A stretch of DNA of 64,000 bases from the NCBI GenBank assembly GCA_021234155.1, contig JAJEKV010000006.1, positions 9,889,003 to 9,953,002 on the forward strand, written 5' to 3'. Below the pieces are notes generated by a model. The model was not told the DNA's origin, did no database searches, and worked only from the letters and a program-made list of their open reading frames with translations. Source of the stretch: Isoetes taiwanensis (Eukaryota > Streptophyta > Lycopodiopsida > Isoetales > Isoetaceae). Position 1 is the stretch's first letter; each line of letters opens with the position of its first letter. The translations under genes and the position numbers were made by a program. Shown piece by piece: positions 1 to 10,917 of the stretch.

Positions 1-223
1 TATTGGACTTCGGTCCTTGAAACTTTTATTGTCATAATCATGTGAAATGCACGTTGGTGCTTAAACAGTTATATGTTTTAAAACTTAATTTCTTTTACCT
101 TCAGGAATAAGAAATTATTCTCATATTTTTCTGTGTAACTTACTTTATTTTATATTACTAAGATGTTAATCATGTTTTACCTAACCCCAATGCTGAGGAC
201 ATCATTATTCTTGGGGAGGGGGA
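1..223 (+). mobile_element. 3' internal end and polypurine tract of a Ty3/gypsy element
   Basis: This stretch matches 28130-28349, the untranslated 3' end of the better preserved gypsy element, almost base for base. It ends in a purine run (about 212-223, mostly G with a few A) directly before an LTR that begins TGTGACG, which is the expected polypurine tract that primes plus-strand DNA synthesis. The rest of this left-hand element lies outside the window. No coding potential is seen here. Confidence 0.85.
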
Positions 224-1770
224 TGTGACGTTCCGTACATTTATATGGTATACATATAAATATAAAGACACGTCACGCTGTACGTATACACCACCATGGG
301 GTGTATGGACCTAAGGGGTGGAACCTAGAACACAATAGTTTAGCTATGCTAAATTAAAACAATAGGATAATTAACCTAAATAGCTTATTTAGTTAATTAT
401 TGGGCAAAGGGAGGCGCCACCTGGCCAAACTCGATTGGCCAAGTGGGGGATACTGTTCTGGGCCATCAAAGGGGAAACCCTAGGTTACTCTTTGGCTTAA
501 ATTCGACCCAGCAGCAGCAGCAACCAGGAGCTATCACCAAATTGAGATGGAGACACCCCAAGACAACGGTTCCAGCCGAGCTAACGGTTAGTCCATAGAT
601 TACCTTCATGATTATAGTCTAGCGCGTCTCTGAGGTGTGTCTTTTGGTGTTCCATATGGATTACCAGTAGGAACTAACCCTTGATTGTTATGGTGAGTAT
701 TATTATCTCTGGTTCTGCCCTGATTCTGTATTTACTTGGAATGGATGGATTCATAGTTCATTGCTTGATTAGACCTTTGGAGATGGGGATTACAGGGGTA
801 GAGACCTCTCGAGCCCATGTATTGTAGTATTCTCCTAGATAGAGCCCCCGTGTTATTCCCATTATTTTGCGGCTTGTGCACAAGATCCCACCGAAATGGA
901 ATCTATGGCTCGATTGAAGCACCGCACAAGGAGCCGTGGGTGATGACGTGGTGGGGTGGGGTCTCACCAGCATAAAAGGCTACGGGGGACTCCTTGAAGG
1001 AGCTAGGTTTAATAGCCGCCGCTGAACTAGGCCGGTATGGGTGACGACACTCGGGTACAGTGGTGTGATCATCCCGTGCACTTTGTGTAGTTTTAGGGGA
1101 GTAGGTCTGCACGGATGATGGGGGCTGATGTGGCACGTATTCTCTAGCTCACCCATGGAATCACTGCGACTCTGGAAAGGGACACTTCCCTGACCTGCCT
1201 CATCGGACCCCGGGAGATGTAACCCGGGAGTAGTCCCGAAGGGTGATGCCTTGGGGATTGCGTCTCCGGAAGGCTACAATGGCGCCATAGCTTGATTCAG
1301 CTCATCTGCAAAGTGTGCACAGGTGGGGCGGATGGAGTGGACAACCCTAGCCGATGTTCTATGCCGCCCAATGCCATGCTAAGATCTGGCCTGCGATCTC
1401 CCCGAGACCTAGCCGCCGGCCGATCCCCACTGGAGTCTGAGCCGGGATAGAACCTTGGGTTTGGGGTGTTTTCCTTAGCATTAGATGTATCTTCTCTGTT
1501 ATCATCAGTTGGATGGATGTGCCACCCTTCGTGGTGGTTATTTATGATATGATTATGTTGTATGCTAACTTGTATTCACGCTTCCGCGACATAGGAGTCC
1601 CATTGAAGGCGTGGGCCGAATGACACCTCTGTGTCCTTCACCCGGGCATCTTTCTATAGATGGTCCGAGTCAGACGGAGGGCCCTGCTCATGGCGAATTG
1701 ATTGCCATGGGAGGGGGAAGTCCCCGTATGTATACGTCCGGAGCGCCGTATATGTTCAGGGAGCGTCACA
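224..1770 (+). mobile_element. 3' LTR of Ty3/gypsy element (left copy)
   Basis: The 1547-bp LTR begins TGTGACG and ends CGTCACA, a 7-bp perfect terminal inverted repeat with the canonical TG...CA ends. It is nearly identical to LTRs at 20784-22324 and 28350-29884 apart from clustered short differences. An AAACCCTAGG segment followed by a pyrimidine-rich stretch near 475-500 may mark the transcribed R region (inference). The short ORFs inside it also occur in the other LTRs and are not genes. The flank after 1770 matches the flank after 31232. Confidence 0.9.
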
Positions 1771-2229
1771 TTGTATATGAAGGAAGGGGAGTGGAGACCA
1801 CGATGCTTCAGACTGAATAATTCCCAATTATTATTTCAACATGTGCATAGATTCCACCGGGCTATGGTAGCTATGTTGTGATCGAGCACCAAAGAATGTT
1901 GACAATGGAGATCTAGAGGTAGGACCCTACTGAGCGGGGTTACTGGGGTCCTTATAACGAACTAGACCTATAGTCGATCACTTCGTGTGGGCTGAGTATG
2001 GGTCCTACATCACCTAGGTTGTGTGTGTCACCCTAATTCGCAGAATTGCAGGTGTCGTCCTAGCTCATGTATGGGGGGATTCAAGTTGGATATGGTCGTG
2101 TGTTGCCATGATCCTAGCCGCCCATAGAACCATTGTGCCTCAAAAAGGGATTTGTCGCTTTTCTGCCTCATCGGACTAGGGAGTCTATTGGCAGGAAATG
2201 TAGTTGGCGATGTAATGGATCACGATTAT
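1771..2229. other. LTR-related non-coding flank
   Basis: No gene is visible. Parts such as the GCCTCATCGGAC motif near 2166 resemble motifs inside the neighbouring LTR (compare 1197), so this may be the remnant of a related, older LTR (inference). It is repeated at 31233-31700. Confidence 0.35.
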
Positions 2230-2440
2230 CCTCTGAGATTTTAATCCCACTTGTGCATTTGTATTTGTTTTGTAGCTTGGATTTCTAATAAAGTTTAATG
2301 TCTTTCAAAACAAAGGGGCTACTTCCAATTGAAGCTCGAAATTAAGTTTTGAATGGACATAATAAAAGTAAAGAAAACATTTTTTCATTGCACAGGATCA
2401 ACAAGGTTCAAGTGTTATTTGATCAAATTGCGATTAGGGG
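2230..2440 (+). mobile_element. Non-LTR (LINE) 3'-end relic, inverted partner at 15361-15580
   Basis: The reverse complement of this segment is recognisable at 15361-15580, next to LINE-like coding sequence; a shorter related piece (the AATCTCAGAGGATAA block) lies near 62050. The shared blocks include TTTTGAATGGACATAATAAA and the CTCTGAGATTTTAAT segment. It is therefore read as a 3' terminal fragment of the same LINE family. The same fragment occurs in the duplicate at about 31690-31900. Confidence 0.5.
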
Positions 2441-2579
2441 CTAGTGTTGGAGATTACTTTGTATGTTGCACAAGCTATTCTATTCTGCGTGTTATCGAAA
2501 ATCAATCTTTTTACTCCTGATACTTCCAGCCCACAAAACTTTTCTTTGAAATATAAAAGCTTGCTTTCTTTGTAGTCCT

Positions 2580-4460
2580 TAATTCCATGGAAAGACAAGT
2601 ACATGCGTCTTGAAACTCCTTACTTGATGCTAAATACTTCTTCAATCTTCTTGCGGAATTTTCTTGCCAAAGTCGAAATTGCATCACAATGGACTCTTGT
2701 CACATGAGAATGTCAAGATAGTGCATCAGCAACCACTAACAACTTTCCTGGCTTATAAGTGATCTCGAAATCATACTCTTCATGCCTGAAATTGAGGCAT
2801 GGTTGTGTGAAGACATATTGAAGATTTTGATGATCAGTGTCTAATTGGAGTTCCTTTCTCGCAAATAATGCCTTCATATTCTCTCTAATGACTACTAACA
2901 ATTCCTGATCATCCATTGGGTAGCAGTGCTCTGCATCCTTCATCTTTCTGGAGTCATAAGCTACCACTCTTCATTCCTTCTTGCATGAGGACTCGTCTTC
3001 TTGTAGACTTGCTTAATTTGGTTGCTACTAACTTGTCCTTACCTGGATCAGGTAAGGTAAGCACTGGTGCTATCTCAGGGCTTCCTTGAACTTCTTGAAA
3101 GAAGTATGGACTTTTTCTTACCAATGCCTAATCCAATACTTTTCTTTCTCATGCTTTATGAGGTTCAAAAGTGATGCTGCCCACTTAGCAAAGTTTCGCA
3201 AAGTTCTTATAACATCCGGCTAAACTGATGAAGCTCCTTACTTCATGGAGATTCTTAGTGCTATTCTTTCGATCTTAGCCCTCTTTGCTGTGCAAAGTGA
3301 CATTTGGGAACTTGGTGTATACCATCTAAGCTTTTCCAAGATCCTTCGCAAGTGACCAACATGCTCATCTATGGACTTCCTATAGACTAGAATGTCATCA
3401 AAGAATGTGACGATGAATTCATCAAAGAATTCTCGAGAAAACATTGTCCATTAGGTGCATGAATGTTGCCAGTGCATTCATAATGGCCACACCACATTTT
3501 GAAGGCAGTTTTGTAGATGTCTTCTTCCTTAATTCTTGTACGACTATAGCCTAATCTTAAGACAATTTTGGAGAGGTACTTGACTCCTTGCAATGGGTCC
3601 ATCAAGTCATTTGCTCTTGGCAATACGTCTTTATTCTTGATCATTGAGCTGACAATAATCCATATACATTCTTAGACTTACGTCCTTCTTCTTCACTTAA
3701 GAGAAGAGGTGCCCCGACGATACACTTGGCCAAATGAATCAAGTTCTAACAACTCTTTTGTTTGCTTTTTTAAGTTTGGCTAGTTCGGAATGCTCATCAT
3801 ATATGGAGCTTTGCTTGTTGCAAGTGTAATCTCACATTCTACGCCTCTATAGGGCAGAAGCTCTAGGATATTATCTGGAAAGAGGTCATGAAACTTTTTT
3901 ATTAATTTAGTAATCGTCGTAGGTAATTGGTTGAGGTTAGATTCTTGCTTCTTATGCTTGTGGTCGGGTCGGTGGCTTGCAATTTAAGGATATACACAAG
4001 CTCATCTCTCTTGATGCACTTCCCTAGCTTCTTATATTATATATAGTACATGACTTAAATAATTTTCTTACCTTTGATTGAAAAGCGTCTGCCATTCGGT
4101 GCTGACTATGAGGTCATATTTGCCATGTTTATTACTTCGACCCCCATGCCTGTCTTTGCTCCACTGAAAGTGATGTCAAAGTTGAGTTTCGTTCCTTTGG
4201 TGCTGCAAATTGCCCCACTTGCCTATTCTTTCTGGTCTAGGCTTAGACTTAGGAATCTTAGCTTTCAACATGGCTACCATTCTAGGAGATGCAAAGTTGT
4301 GGGTGCTTCCTGTATCTATCAATCTTGTGAAGGATTTATCACGAAGCTTGGATCGAATGCCGTCAAATTTTTTGAGCAAGCTAATGTTAGGCTCTAATGG
4401 CCTCAATCATCTAGAGCTAGAAGCACATTCATGCGAAGCATTGGAGTTGTTCTGCCTTTA
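2580..4460 (-). pseudogene. Decayed Ty3/gypsy pol (protease, RT, RNase H), copy A
   Basis: Reading the minus strand from 4406 downward gives an aspartic protease segment with the active-site triad in IDTGSTHNFASPRM, then reverse transcriptase segments (3644-3238, including a FFDDILVY version of the YxDD box), then RNase H (2967-2713, with DQELL, LDTDH and a VADALS end). The blocks keep the PR-RT-RNaseH order of Ty3/gypsy pol but are in different frames with stops, so the element is dead. The protease motif matches that of the plus-strand element at 24354, so both probably belong to one clade. It is repeated at about 32040-33900. Confidence 0.85.
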
Positions 4461-4990
4461 TCTGCTGACATAGTTGGCATTCAGGGATGTACTTCCTATT
4501 TACTTCTTCGTGCCCGGCCAATGATAGCTCCTCCTAATTTTGATATAGGTTTTCATGAACCCTATGTGGCCAGTAATTGGGCTATTATGCGTGTCATGTA
4601 AGATCAAACTCCTTCCTCCTGACGACTCAAAAATGCATAGCTTATCTTTGAAATACAATTAATTACCTTCCTTCTTATAATGTTTGAAGGTTTCCCTTTC
4701 CTTATCCGTTCTTGCATTTTTAGAATACTTGCCCATACCTCTATAAAATCTGTATCCATTGGCAAGGTTTTTACTAATCTCTTCCCATACTCGCCAGCGA
4801 GGGTCGAAACCGCATTGCAATGCACTCACTTCGTGAAAGGATGCCAAGACAAAGCGTCTGCAACCACGTTTAACATTTCTGGTTTGTATGACATCTTAAA
4901 ATCGTATCCTTCCAGAAATTCCATGGTCAATTGGACACATTGCCAGTTGAGGATGCGACCTGGGTATTGGAATCAAACTTAAAAAAGGAA
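4440..4990 (-). pseudogene. Second gypsy fragment: RNase H end and integrase zinc finger, copy A
   Basis: On the minus strand, 4980-4840 encodes the end of RNase H (FLEGYDFKMSYKP followed by VADALSW). From 4825 to 4440 comes the start of integrase, with HYKKEGNLLYFKD, a GH.GF stretch and a CQLCQQ.KAEQL block of the HHCC zinc finger. It stops just where the protease of the neighbouring fragment begins, so two truncated gypsy pieces are abutted in the wrong order (normally integrase follows, not precedes, protease). It is broken by frameshifts and repeated at 33900-34460. Confidence 0.75.
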
Positions 4991-6131
4991 TATTCTACAT
5001 TCATGGAGCAATGCAAAGCTCGACTTGTCACTGACGTGATCAAAACGAACTCGAAGATGATTGCGCATCGACAATAAGTTCTCTTCCAGTAGGGATGGGG
5101 AAGGGAGTGCATGCATTCATCTTAGAATATGGATCATGGATAGTATGCATGATAGGAAATCACATGAAATCTATGATTGTTATGGAGAATAAACCACTTC
5201 CTATGCCAACAGCTGGTGTCACCCCCATTTTTTGCAATGTGACTTGAATGGACTAAGAAGCGTGCTAGAAGAGTCCATATTCATTCAAATAAGTTCTGAA
5301 AATGACTCTTTTTACTTAGATATAAATGTCAAATTTCTTGATTAGACGTGTTATGGCCTCAAAAGCTAGGGCACTGGGACAAAACCTTAAGAATCGCCTA
5401 TATTTATACACCCCTCATTTGCTCTCAAGCTCTCCCAGTTAGACAATTTTCTAGCATTCTTGTAATTTTAGACAGTTATCTTCTACTCCAACTCTAAGTC
5501 CATCGCTCCGACCAACTTTATCGAGTAGTACGATGACTCTAACCATATTACAGAAATACCAATCAAACAGGCCTTCCGAACCTTCGACCACACCTTTGAT
5601 CTTGAGGAAACCCTGTCTAGAGAACCGCAATGTTAGGATATCCTCGATGAGTTCAATCAGCAGGCTTGACCTCACAAGATCAGAATACTTTCCGTGAAGG
5701 GGGCCTTTAATGGATTCCATTCACAGCAATCACGGCTTCCATGGGTAACTCTTCAAGAGTCAAGAAGCAGATCTGGGATAGAACGGGCAGGCCGAGTATA
5801 TGACTTGCAGGGCTAATCGCCATAGACATCTATCAACAATAGACGCCTTATCTATATTCATGATCTTCAAGTCCGTCAACAAGCTAGGTTATCGACTACG
5901 TTCAAAAGGACTTTCCCGGGGTCATAGAGCGCTATTCATATGTAGGTCAAACAATGTCTGATATTGAAGCTTAGAAATTCATCAGATACAGTGTTCAACA
6001 ACGGGCCCTACCAACAGAAGAAGAATTTTAGGCCATCTCGGCAGGGGTCTATAGGAGCAAAAGTGTAGTAAGATCGTCCCTCCTTTTGCATCAAGAAGGG
6101 ATGAGCAAATTGGCTATATCAACCTACATAT
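4991..6131. other. Unassigned non-coding stretch of flank A
   Basis: Only short interrupted reading frames are present. A minus-strand ORF of 89 codons at 5451-5720 is not recognisable and is altered in the second copy (34912-35136), so it is not supported as a gene. The stretch may be decayed retrotransposon sequence upstream of the gypsy fragments (inference). Confidence 0.4.
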
Positions 6132-6261
6132 TTGAGAAGAGACCATGATGACTTGCTAGCGCCTGAAATTCATGGAATAGCATCAGCTAGAAGAGGGTCA
6201 AGTCCAAGAACGGGGAAGGCATGTCCAGAAAGGGAAGGCACTTTGATATTACCTTCCTGTA

Positions 6262-6645
6262 ATGAGTCAAGACCAGATAGTATTTTTCCAAAAGAAGTTC
6301 AAACTAAAAGGCAAAGAAGCAGTTTCCTTACTGATTACTCTATCAGTATTCGACATGCATGCCAAACTCCGTGGCAACACTGATCATATTATTTTCGTAA
6401 AGAGTTCAGTAGCATTCCACCTCTTGGACTTCGCATTGCACCTCTTGGACGTCGCACAAAGACACCTTCGAGATGCAACTCTAGTTGTGGTTGCAGCTAC
6501 AACACCTGAACTCCCAGCCCCAAGAGTAGTTCAAGCCTTAGAAGGGGGTTCAACACACAATATCCTCAGAAACATTGGATTGGGCCTCAGATTCGTAGAT
6601 GTTAAAACTACCTCAGGACAAAACACTCCCGCAACACGCTCCTGA
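6262..6645 (+). CDS. Unrecognised ORF of 127 codons (duplicated)
   Basis: An ATG-initiated open frame of 127 codons ends at a stop just before an AT-rich stretch. The same 127-aa protein is encoded at 35724-36107 in the duplicate. I recognise no family. Features visible are a central Leu/Ala/His-rich helix-like part with the repeat HLLDFALHLLDVA (residues about 53-65) and a Thr/Ser-rich C-terminus. It lies between dead gypsy fragments and a gag-like ORF, so a gag-region relic is the simplest reading. Conservation between copies only reflects recent duplication. A real host gene is unlikely but not excluded. Confidence 0.25.
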   Translation: MSQDQIVFFQKKFKLKGKEAVSLLITLSVFDMHAKLRGNTDHIIFVKSSVAFHLLDFALHLLDVAQRHLRDATLVVVAATTPELPAPRVVQALEGGSTHNILRNIGLGLRFVDVKTTSGQNTPATRS

Positions 6646-7020
6646 AACGTTAGCCTCTTTTCTTTTGGATTGTGATCTAAATGTATTAATGGTTGCATAA
6701 TTGTTTTGAATATATAAATCTTTTTAGCTATTCTATGATTAACCTTTTTTTTTTGGATTGTGATCTAAATGTATTAATGGATTGCATAAAGTTTTGGATA
6801 TATAAATCTTTTTAACTATTCTATGATTAACGTAAGTGTAATTGTTGCTACTACCGTGTTTTTGTCTTTGTCTTCCTACAATTGCGATGAATCAACTTAG
6901 CAATAACACCATCATTTGCTAGAAATAGATAACAAATATGTGTGATATAATTTTGCAGCAAGAACAGGGTCAACTTCACGCGCCCATAAAGTCGAATAAC
7001 AACTTCCAACCGATAGCCAA
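6646..7020. repeat. AT-rich spacer with about 105-bp direct repeat
   Basis: The block 'TTGGATTGTGATCTAAATGT' with the following TATATAAATCTTTTTA..TATTCTATGATTAAC occurs twice in direct orientation (about 6666-6745 and 6753-6832). No coding sequence is visible. The same arrangement is at 36127-36295. Confidence 0.6.
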
Positions 7021-7465
7021 AGAACTTGTTTGAAGAAGAACCTCAGCTGGAAGAGTTAACCCATGTTTGAAGAAGAACCTCAACTGGTTCATGCACCCAT
7101 CAAGTCAAATACCAACTTCCAACTGATAGCCAAGAAACTTGTTTGAGGAAGAACCTCAGCTGGAAGAGTTAACCCCTGCAGAAATCAATCGGTACTTGGT
7201 GGACATGGGCAGGCAAATGCGGAACCTTGTCCTTGTAATGACACCAATGATGCAAAGGGACCCCAAATCCACCACCAGCACATCCGGATGGAGAGCGACA
7301 ACCAGCCGGAGAACTAGGAGATCTCATAGCTCCTCAAGCTCTAGTTCAAACAGCTGGAGAACTAGGAGATCTCATAGCTCCTCAAGCTCTAGTTCAAATA
7401 GCAGTTCTATAGTAGCTCGAGCAACAATTCAGGTAGGTACTTCTTCAAATCTTATTATTTTCTAG
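7021..7465 (+). pseudogene. Gag-like Ser/Arg-rich open frame
   Basis: An open frame from about 7139 lacks an upstream ATG; its first internal ATG starts MGRQMRNL. It reads as an acidic start (EEEPQLEELTPAEINRYL), a short helix and two repeats of an R-R-S-H-(S)n-N-S motif produced by a 48-bp DNA repeat. A preceding degenerate copy of the DNA (7028-7138) shows the region is internally duplicated. Acidic helix plus basic/serine-rich tail fits the gag C-terminus of an LTR element, but I see no zinc knuckle. In the duplicate the frame differs by short indels (36590-36929). Confidence 0.4.
7310..7405 (+). repeat. 48-bp tandem repeat, two units
   Basis: Units start at 7310 and 7358 (AGAACTAGGAGATCTCATAG...), differing by very few bases. 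They encode the Arg/Ser-rich repeats of the overlapping open frame. Confidence 0.9.
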
Positions 7466-7552
7466 GCATTACTATTGGAAACATGTACACCAACTTGATT
7501 ACCTAATAAGCATGGCAGAGAATCTTCCATAGAAGTCCATGGCGTTCATTTC

Positions 7553-7620
7553 CTTCTACCTATCGCTCATAGAAAAACCCTTTAAACTTCTACCTATCGC
7601 TCATAGAAAAACCCTTTAAA
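7553..7620. repeat. 34-bp perfect tandem repeat
   Basis: The unit beginning CTTCTACCTATCGCTCATAG is present twice with a 34-bp period (7553 and 7587). The same pair occurs in the duplicate copy, twice there because of the 491-bp duplication. Confidence 0.9.
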
Positions 7621-8035
7621 ATGCCTTCATGTATTGCAAGGGAGAAGAACACTAATATGAGAGTCGAAGACTACTAATAATGAAAAGCAATGGTACCAAG
7701 AGACAAGACAACCCAGATGAATAGATGATTGTCCCTGCCATGCCATAAATATTGAAGGTGGCTCACATTGAAATAGGACAATAGAGTGGACAAAGTAGGA
7801 ATTCATGTTTGTGTTACTGCTACCATCATTTGAGGAATCGCATTCGCTCTAACATCTTCAAAACGCCAACACCAACCAGAGCAAGTCCACACTATCCTAC
7901 CCAATCCAACACCATTATGTAACTAACCCACTTTATGGCCTTGTAGCAAAGTCCAGTTCCTTCATAAACAACAGATGAAGCTAGGGAAATACCAAAAAGT
8001 ACGTTTGCACAAAATCTTATACATTGAAGATAACA

Positions 8036-8170
8036 ACAAAGTGACTATAAGATAACAAAGTAGTAGGCACCAAACAAATATTGTTGAGGGTTGCATCTCA
8101 TCAAAGTGACTATAAGATAACAAAGTGATAACAGCAAAATAATAATATTGTTGAGGGTTGCATCTCATCA
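8036..8170. repeat. Imperfect tandem repeat, period about 65 bp
   Basis: Two blocks each carry CAAAGTGACTATAAGATAAC followed by TATTGTTGAGGGTTGCATCT. No gene overlaps that I can support; the minus-strand ORF across it is a low-complexity shadow. Confidence 0.75.
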
Positions 8171-8299
8171 CTTTTCTTTTCTGAAAATTCATTTATTTCA
8201 CACCAAGACCGATAGCCATGCCAAATGACAACAAAGCTCTTTAACGGGCCTCAACCATTGTAACTCAAGCTTTCTCAATAAGCTTTAGAATGTCAGTGG

Positions 8300-8510
8300 T
8301 TAAGATATGACATTACAAAGAACAAATTAATTCTTTACAGACACCTGCAGTGATGGAGGTACATGACATTACAAAGAACAAATTAATCCTTTACAAATGC
8401 CTAGTGATGGAGGTACTTGACCAACGAGGCTACCTCTATGACATTACAAAGAACGAATTAATCCTTTAAGCCTTTTGCAATAATGGAGGTACTTGGCCAA
8501 CACGGACGAG
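8300..8510. repeat. Three degenerate tandem units around 'GACATTACAAAGAACAAATT'
   Basis: The block GACATTACAAAGAAC(A/G)AATTAAT followed by CTTTA and a GATGGAGGTAC or AATGGAGGTAC end occurs three times (starting near 8309, 8365 and 8440) with variable spacers. It is non-coding. The same array lies at about 38265-38450. Confidence 0.75.
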
Positions 8511-9055
8511 AAAAATAATTCCATTCTTATCATATTAATTGAGTTAGAAGAAATCCTGCAATTAATTCTTATTGTGTTTCTAACAATCGTTGAATAGTTG
8601 TTGGAGGTACCCAATTATTCAAAGATCTTTGGAGAATATCCAATAGATTCACCTTAATACCATCCTTTGACTAAATTGAATCTCAACACTCCCATTCATA
8701 CTCATATGAGAATATTTCTTCAAAGGCTCACTATGCATTTATAAAAGAAACTTTACGTATGTTCCATAAAAATCAAATGATAGTTTTCAAATAGATAAGC
8801 AAATTCACATTTTCTGGTCAATATATTTACTAGTAGGACAATAAAGATTTAGTTTGTAACTTACATATTCCAGAGAATAACGCATTCAGTGTGGCAAAGC
8901 TTTGCAGGTTTGCAAATGAGATTTCTAAGCAGCTGTTCTAAATCAGAAGATATAAAAGGCAGACTTCAAACAGTGTGTATCTTATCTTAAAAGAAGAATA
9001 ATGGTAGAGTCAAAAGAAAGTCTGGAGTCATGTGAAGAGACATGAAGTTCAGGAT

Positions 9056-9259
9056 TGAAACGCACAAATGATGTGCTAGCTATACTCGCCACCCAACCAC
9101 GAGCTCAGCACCGATACTGAATGCACCTTGAGCTCTCCCCCGAGCCTCTTTATAGCTAGCAGCCCTCTATGCATGCATGCAACCTCTTAGGGATGCATGC
9201 AACCCCTCTATGGATGCATGCAACCCCTCTCTGGACGTCCACGTCCAGTGTCTATTGCA
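9056..9259. mobile_element. 204-bp solo-LTR-like insertion with AGGAT target duplication
   Basis: The insertion begins TGAAACGC and ends CTATTGCA (TG...CA termini). It is flanked by identical 5-bp direct repeats AGGAT at 9051-9055 and 9260-9264. The duplicate copy has the empty site with a single AGGAT (39010-39014). Inside are a TATA-like CTTTATAGC at about 9149 and a short tandem of GATGCATGCAACC(C/T)CT units (about 9168-9235). No coding sequence fits. TG/CA ends plus a 5-bp duplication are diagnostic of an LTR-retrotransposon integrase; the small size suggests a TRIM-type solo LTR (inference). Confidence 0.85.
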
Positions 9260-9264
9260 AGGAT

Positions 9265-10194
9265 GAGAATTTGTCAGATGCAACAGGTCAAAAGAATTTA
9301 ACATCCAGGTCAAACTTTTGTTACAAATCTCCTTTGCTCAGGAGGATAAATACATCAGGTGATAGTTCAGCATCAGGTCAAGCGCGTCTCAGGTCAAAAT
9401 TTCGTTAGCAACCATGCTGTACTAAGGATGTAAATATAGAAGGTAATAGATCGGCATCAGTCAAAACAATTTGGCAGGTCAAGGTCAAAAGTTGTCAGAA
9501 AAGAGGGACAAAAAAAATACAGGTTAGGGTTTATCAGAAGCATTTACATCTTTTAGGGTACAGATTGATACCTCAGTACAACCAAAAAAAGCTTAAAATT
9601 TCTGCCTACAATCATGATTCACGGTACCTGGTAATGTGGTAGTTGCCTTGAGCTAGGTGACGCCAAAAGACGAAATAAATCTTTACTTCCAAAGGACAAA
9701 TTTATTCCATGGACAGATTCTGCAGCCTGGAAAAGCATTGGAATAGAAATGCCAAGAACTAGTAAAATCTTGCCTAGAGGCATTAAGGCGACCAGGGCAC
9801 ATTCCCGGAACGGCTCTTTTTGAAGCATAAATGAATTAAATTACCGGAATCAACTTTTTCATCATTCAATGCAGATGCAGAGTGTTTCTCACCAGGATCG
9901 TGAAGGACGAATCAAAGCGGAAAAAGCATGGGCGCAATGCTTCTGCTAGGCTCCATTGATAGAGCTTGCGCGAAAGGCATGCCTCTGTTATTTTGGCAGT
10001 AACGAATATTGAAATTGGCCACTTTTTGTTGGCTGTTGAGGGTTCCTATTCTTTAAGAAGGTGTGGTAAATTTGGCCTTTTCCTATTCAATTCCATATAT
10101 TCCTTGCATTGTCTCCATTTAAAATACCTCCATTGCTACACTTGCATGGATACCAGCAATGTTTCAGCTTTTCCATCAACTGGGTTGTATCCTA
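9265..10194. other. Non-coding part of flank A
   Basis: Only short reading frames without recognisable similarity are present. They recur in the second copy at 39015-39956. A 'CAGGTCAAA' motif recurs several times between 9280 and 9490 in direct orientation (for example 9284, 9307, 9393, 9475), suggesting an old degenerate array. Confidence 0.4.
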
Positions 10195-10264
10195 AGGAAC
10201 AATACTAGGCACCATTACAGTTCCTTTGCAGGAACAATACTAGGCACCATTACAGTTCCTTTGC
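10195..10264. repeat. 35-bp tandem repeat, two units
   Basis: AGGAACAATACTAGGCACCA... starts at 10195 and again at 10230. The corresponding pair in the duplicate (about 39957-40027) differs by a few bases in the second unit. Confidence 0.85.
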
Positions 10265-10917
10265 ACTTCACGGGTAACCTTGCCTTTGAATCTAACATAT
10301 TATACGATATAAATGGGCGCATGTTATACCATAACCTTGCCCTTTGAATCAGCTCGAACCTAACAATTATTCGATAAATTGGCACACACTAATTATATCA
10401 TAACCAGACACTAACATTGCACTTTTAACTCCTATAGATTGCGCGCCATCCTATGAACAAGCTTGAACTCAAAACCTATTCCTATCTCAACCTCTGGCAT
10501 ACCACTTGATAGGTGTGAAGAATTTAGAATCATATGACACGACAATGGTATAGTATGTGAACAGATAATACTATTTTAGTATACAAACACAACTCTAATT
10601 AAATTAGGTTTTTATAAGTAAAATATGAGATGAAAGAAATGCAAGACAATAAAGCACATGTGTACATTATTATGTGTTTCTATAAACTACTAAGATTAGA
10701 AGGAGAAGAAGAAGCCATTTTTATGTCACGAAACGAAGTGAGAACTCAACTAGTATAATGCGTCTAGTGTATACAAAATAAACTAGTATCGTGCATCTAC
10801 TTGAGTGTATATATAGGTGCCATCCAATGAGATAACAAAGTAAACTAATGAAGTTGGAAAACCACTCTTCTATCCTTAAATCGCGCGCTACCCCTCATGC
10901 TTCCATTTATAGGCGGC

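Larger units (their letters stand above)
1..10917 (+). repeat. Segmental duplication, copy A (partner 28130-40677)
   Basis: Everything from the window start to the motif TTTATAGGCGG at about 10917 recurs head-to-tail in 28130-40677. The match covers the gypsy 3' end, its LTR and about 9.1 kb of flank. The flank is colinear and nearly identical, with a 204-bp insertion only in this copy (9056-9259), a 491-bp extra tandem unit only in the partner, and scattered short garbled differences. At 10917/40677 the two sequences diverge abruptly. Confidence 0.93.

Noticed and set aside
1611-1820. Recurrent ORFs in the LTRs (also 22185-22379 and 29745-29939, plus antisense shadows)
   Set aside because: They lie wholly inside LTRs, start and stop differently in each copy, and match no protein family.
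7310-7620. Short direct repeats considered as a CRISPR-like array
   Set aside because: Units are adjacent tandem copies without spacers, in eukaryotic DNA; no CRISPR array exists in the window.
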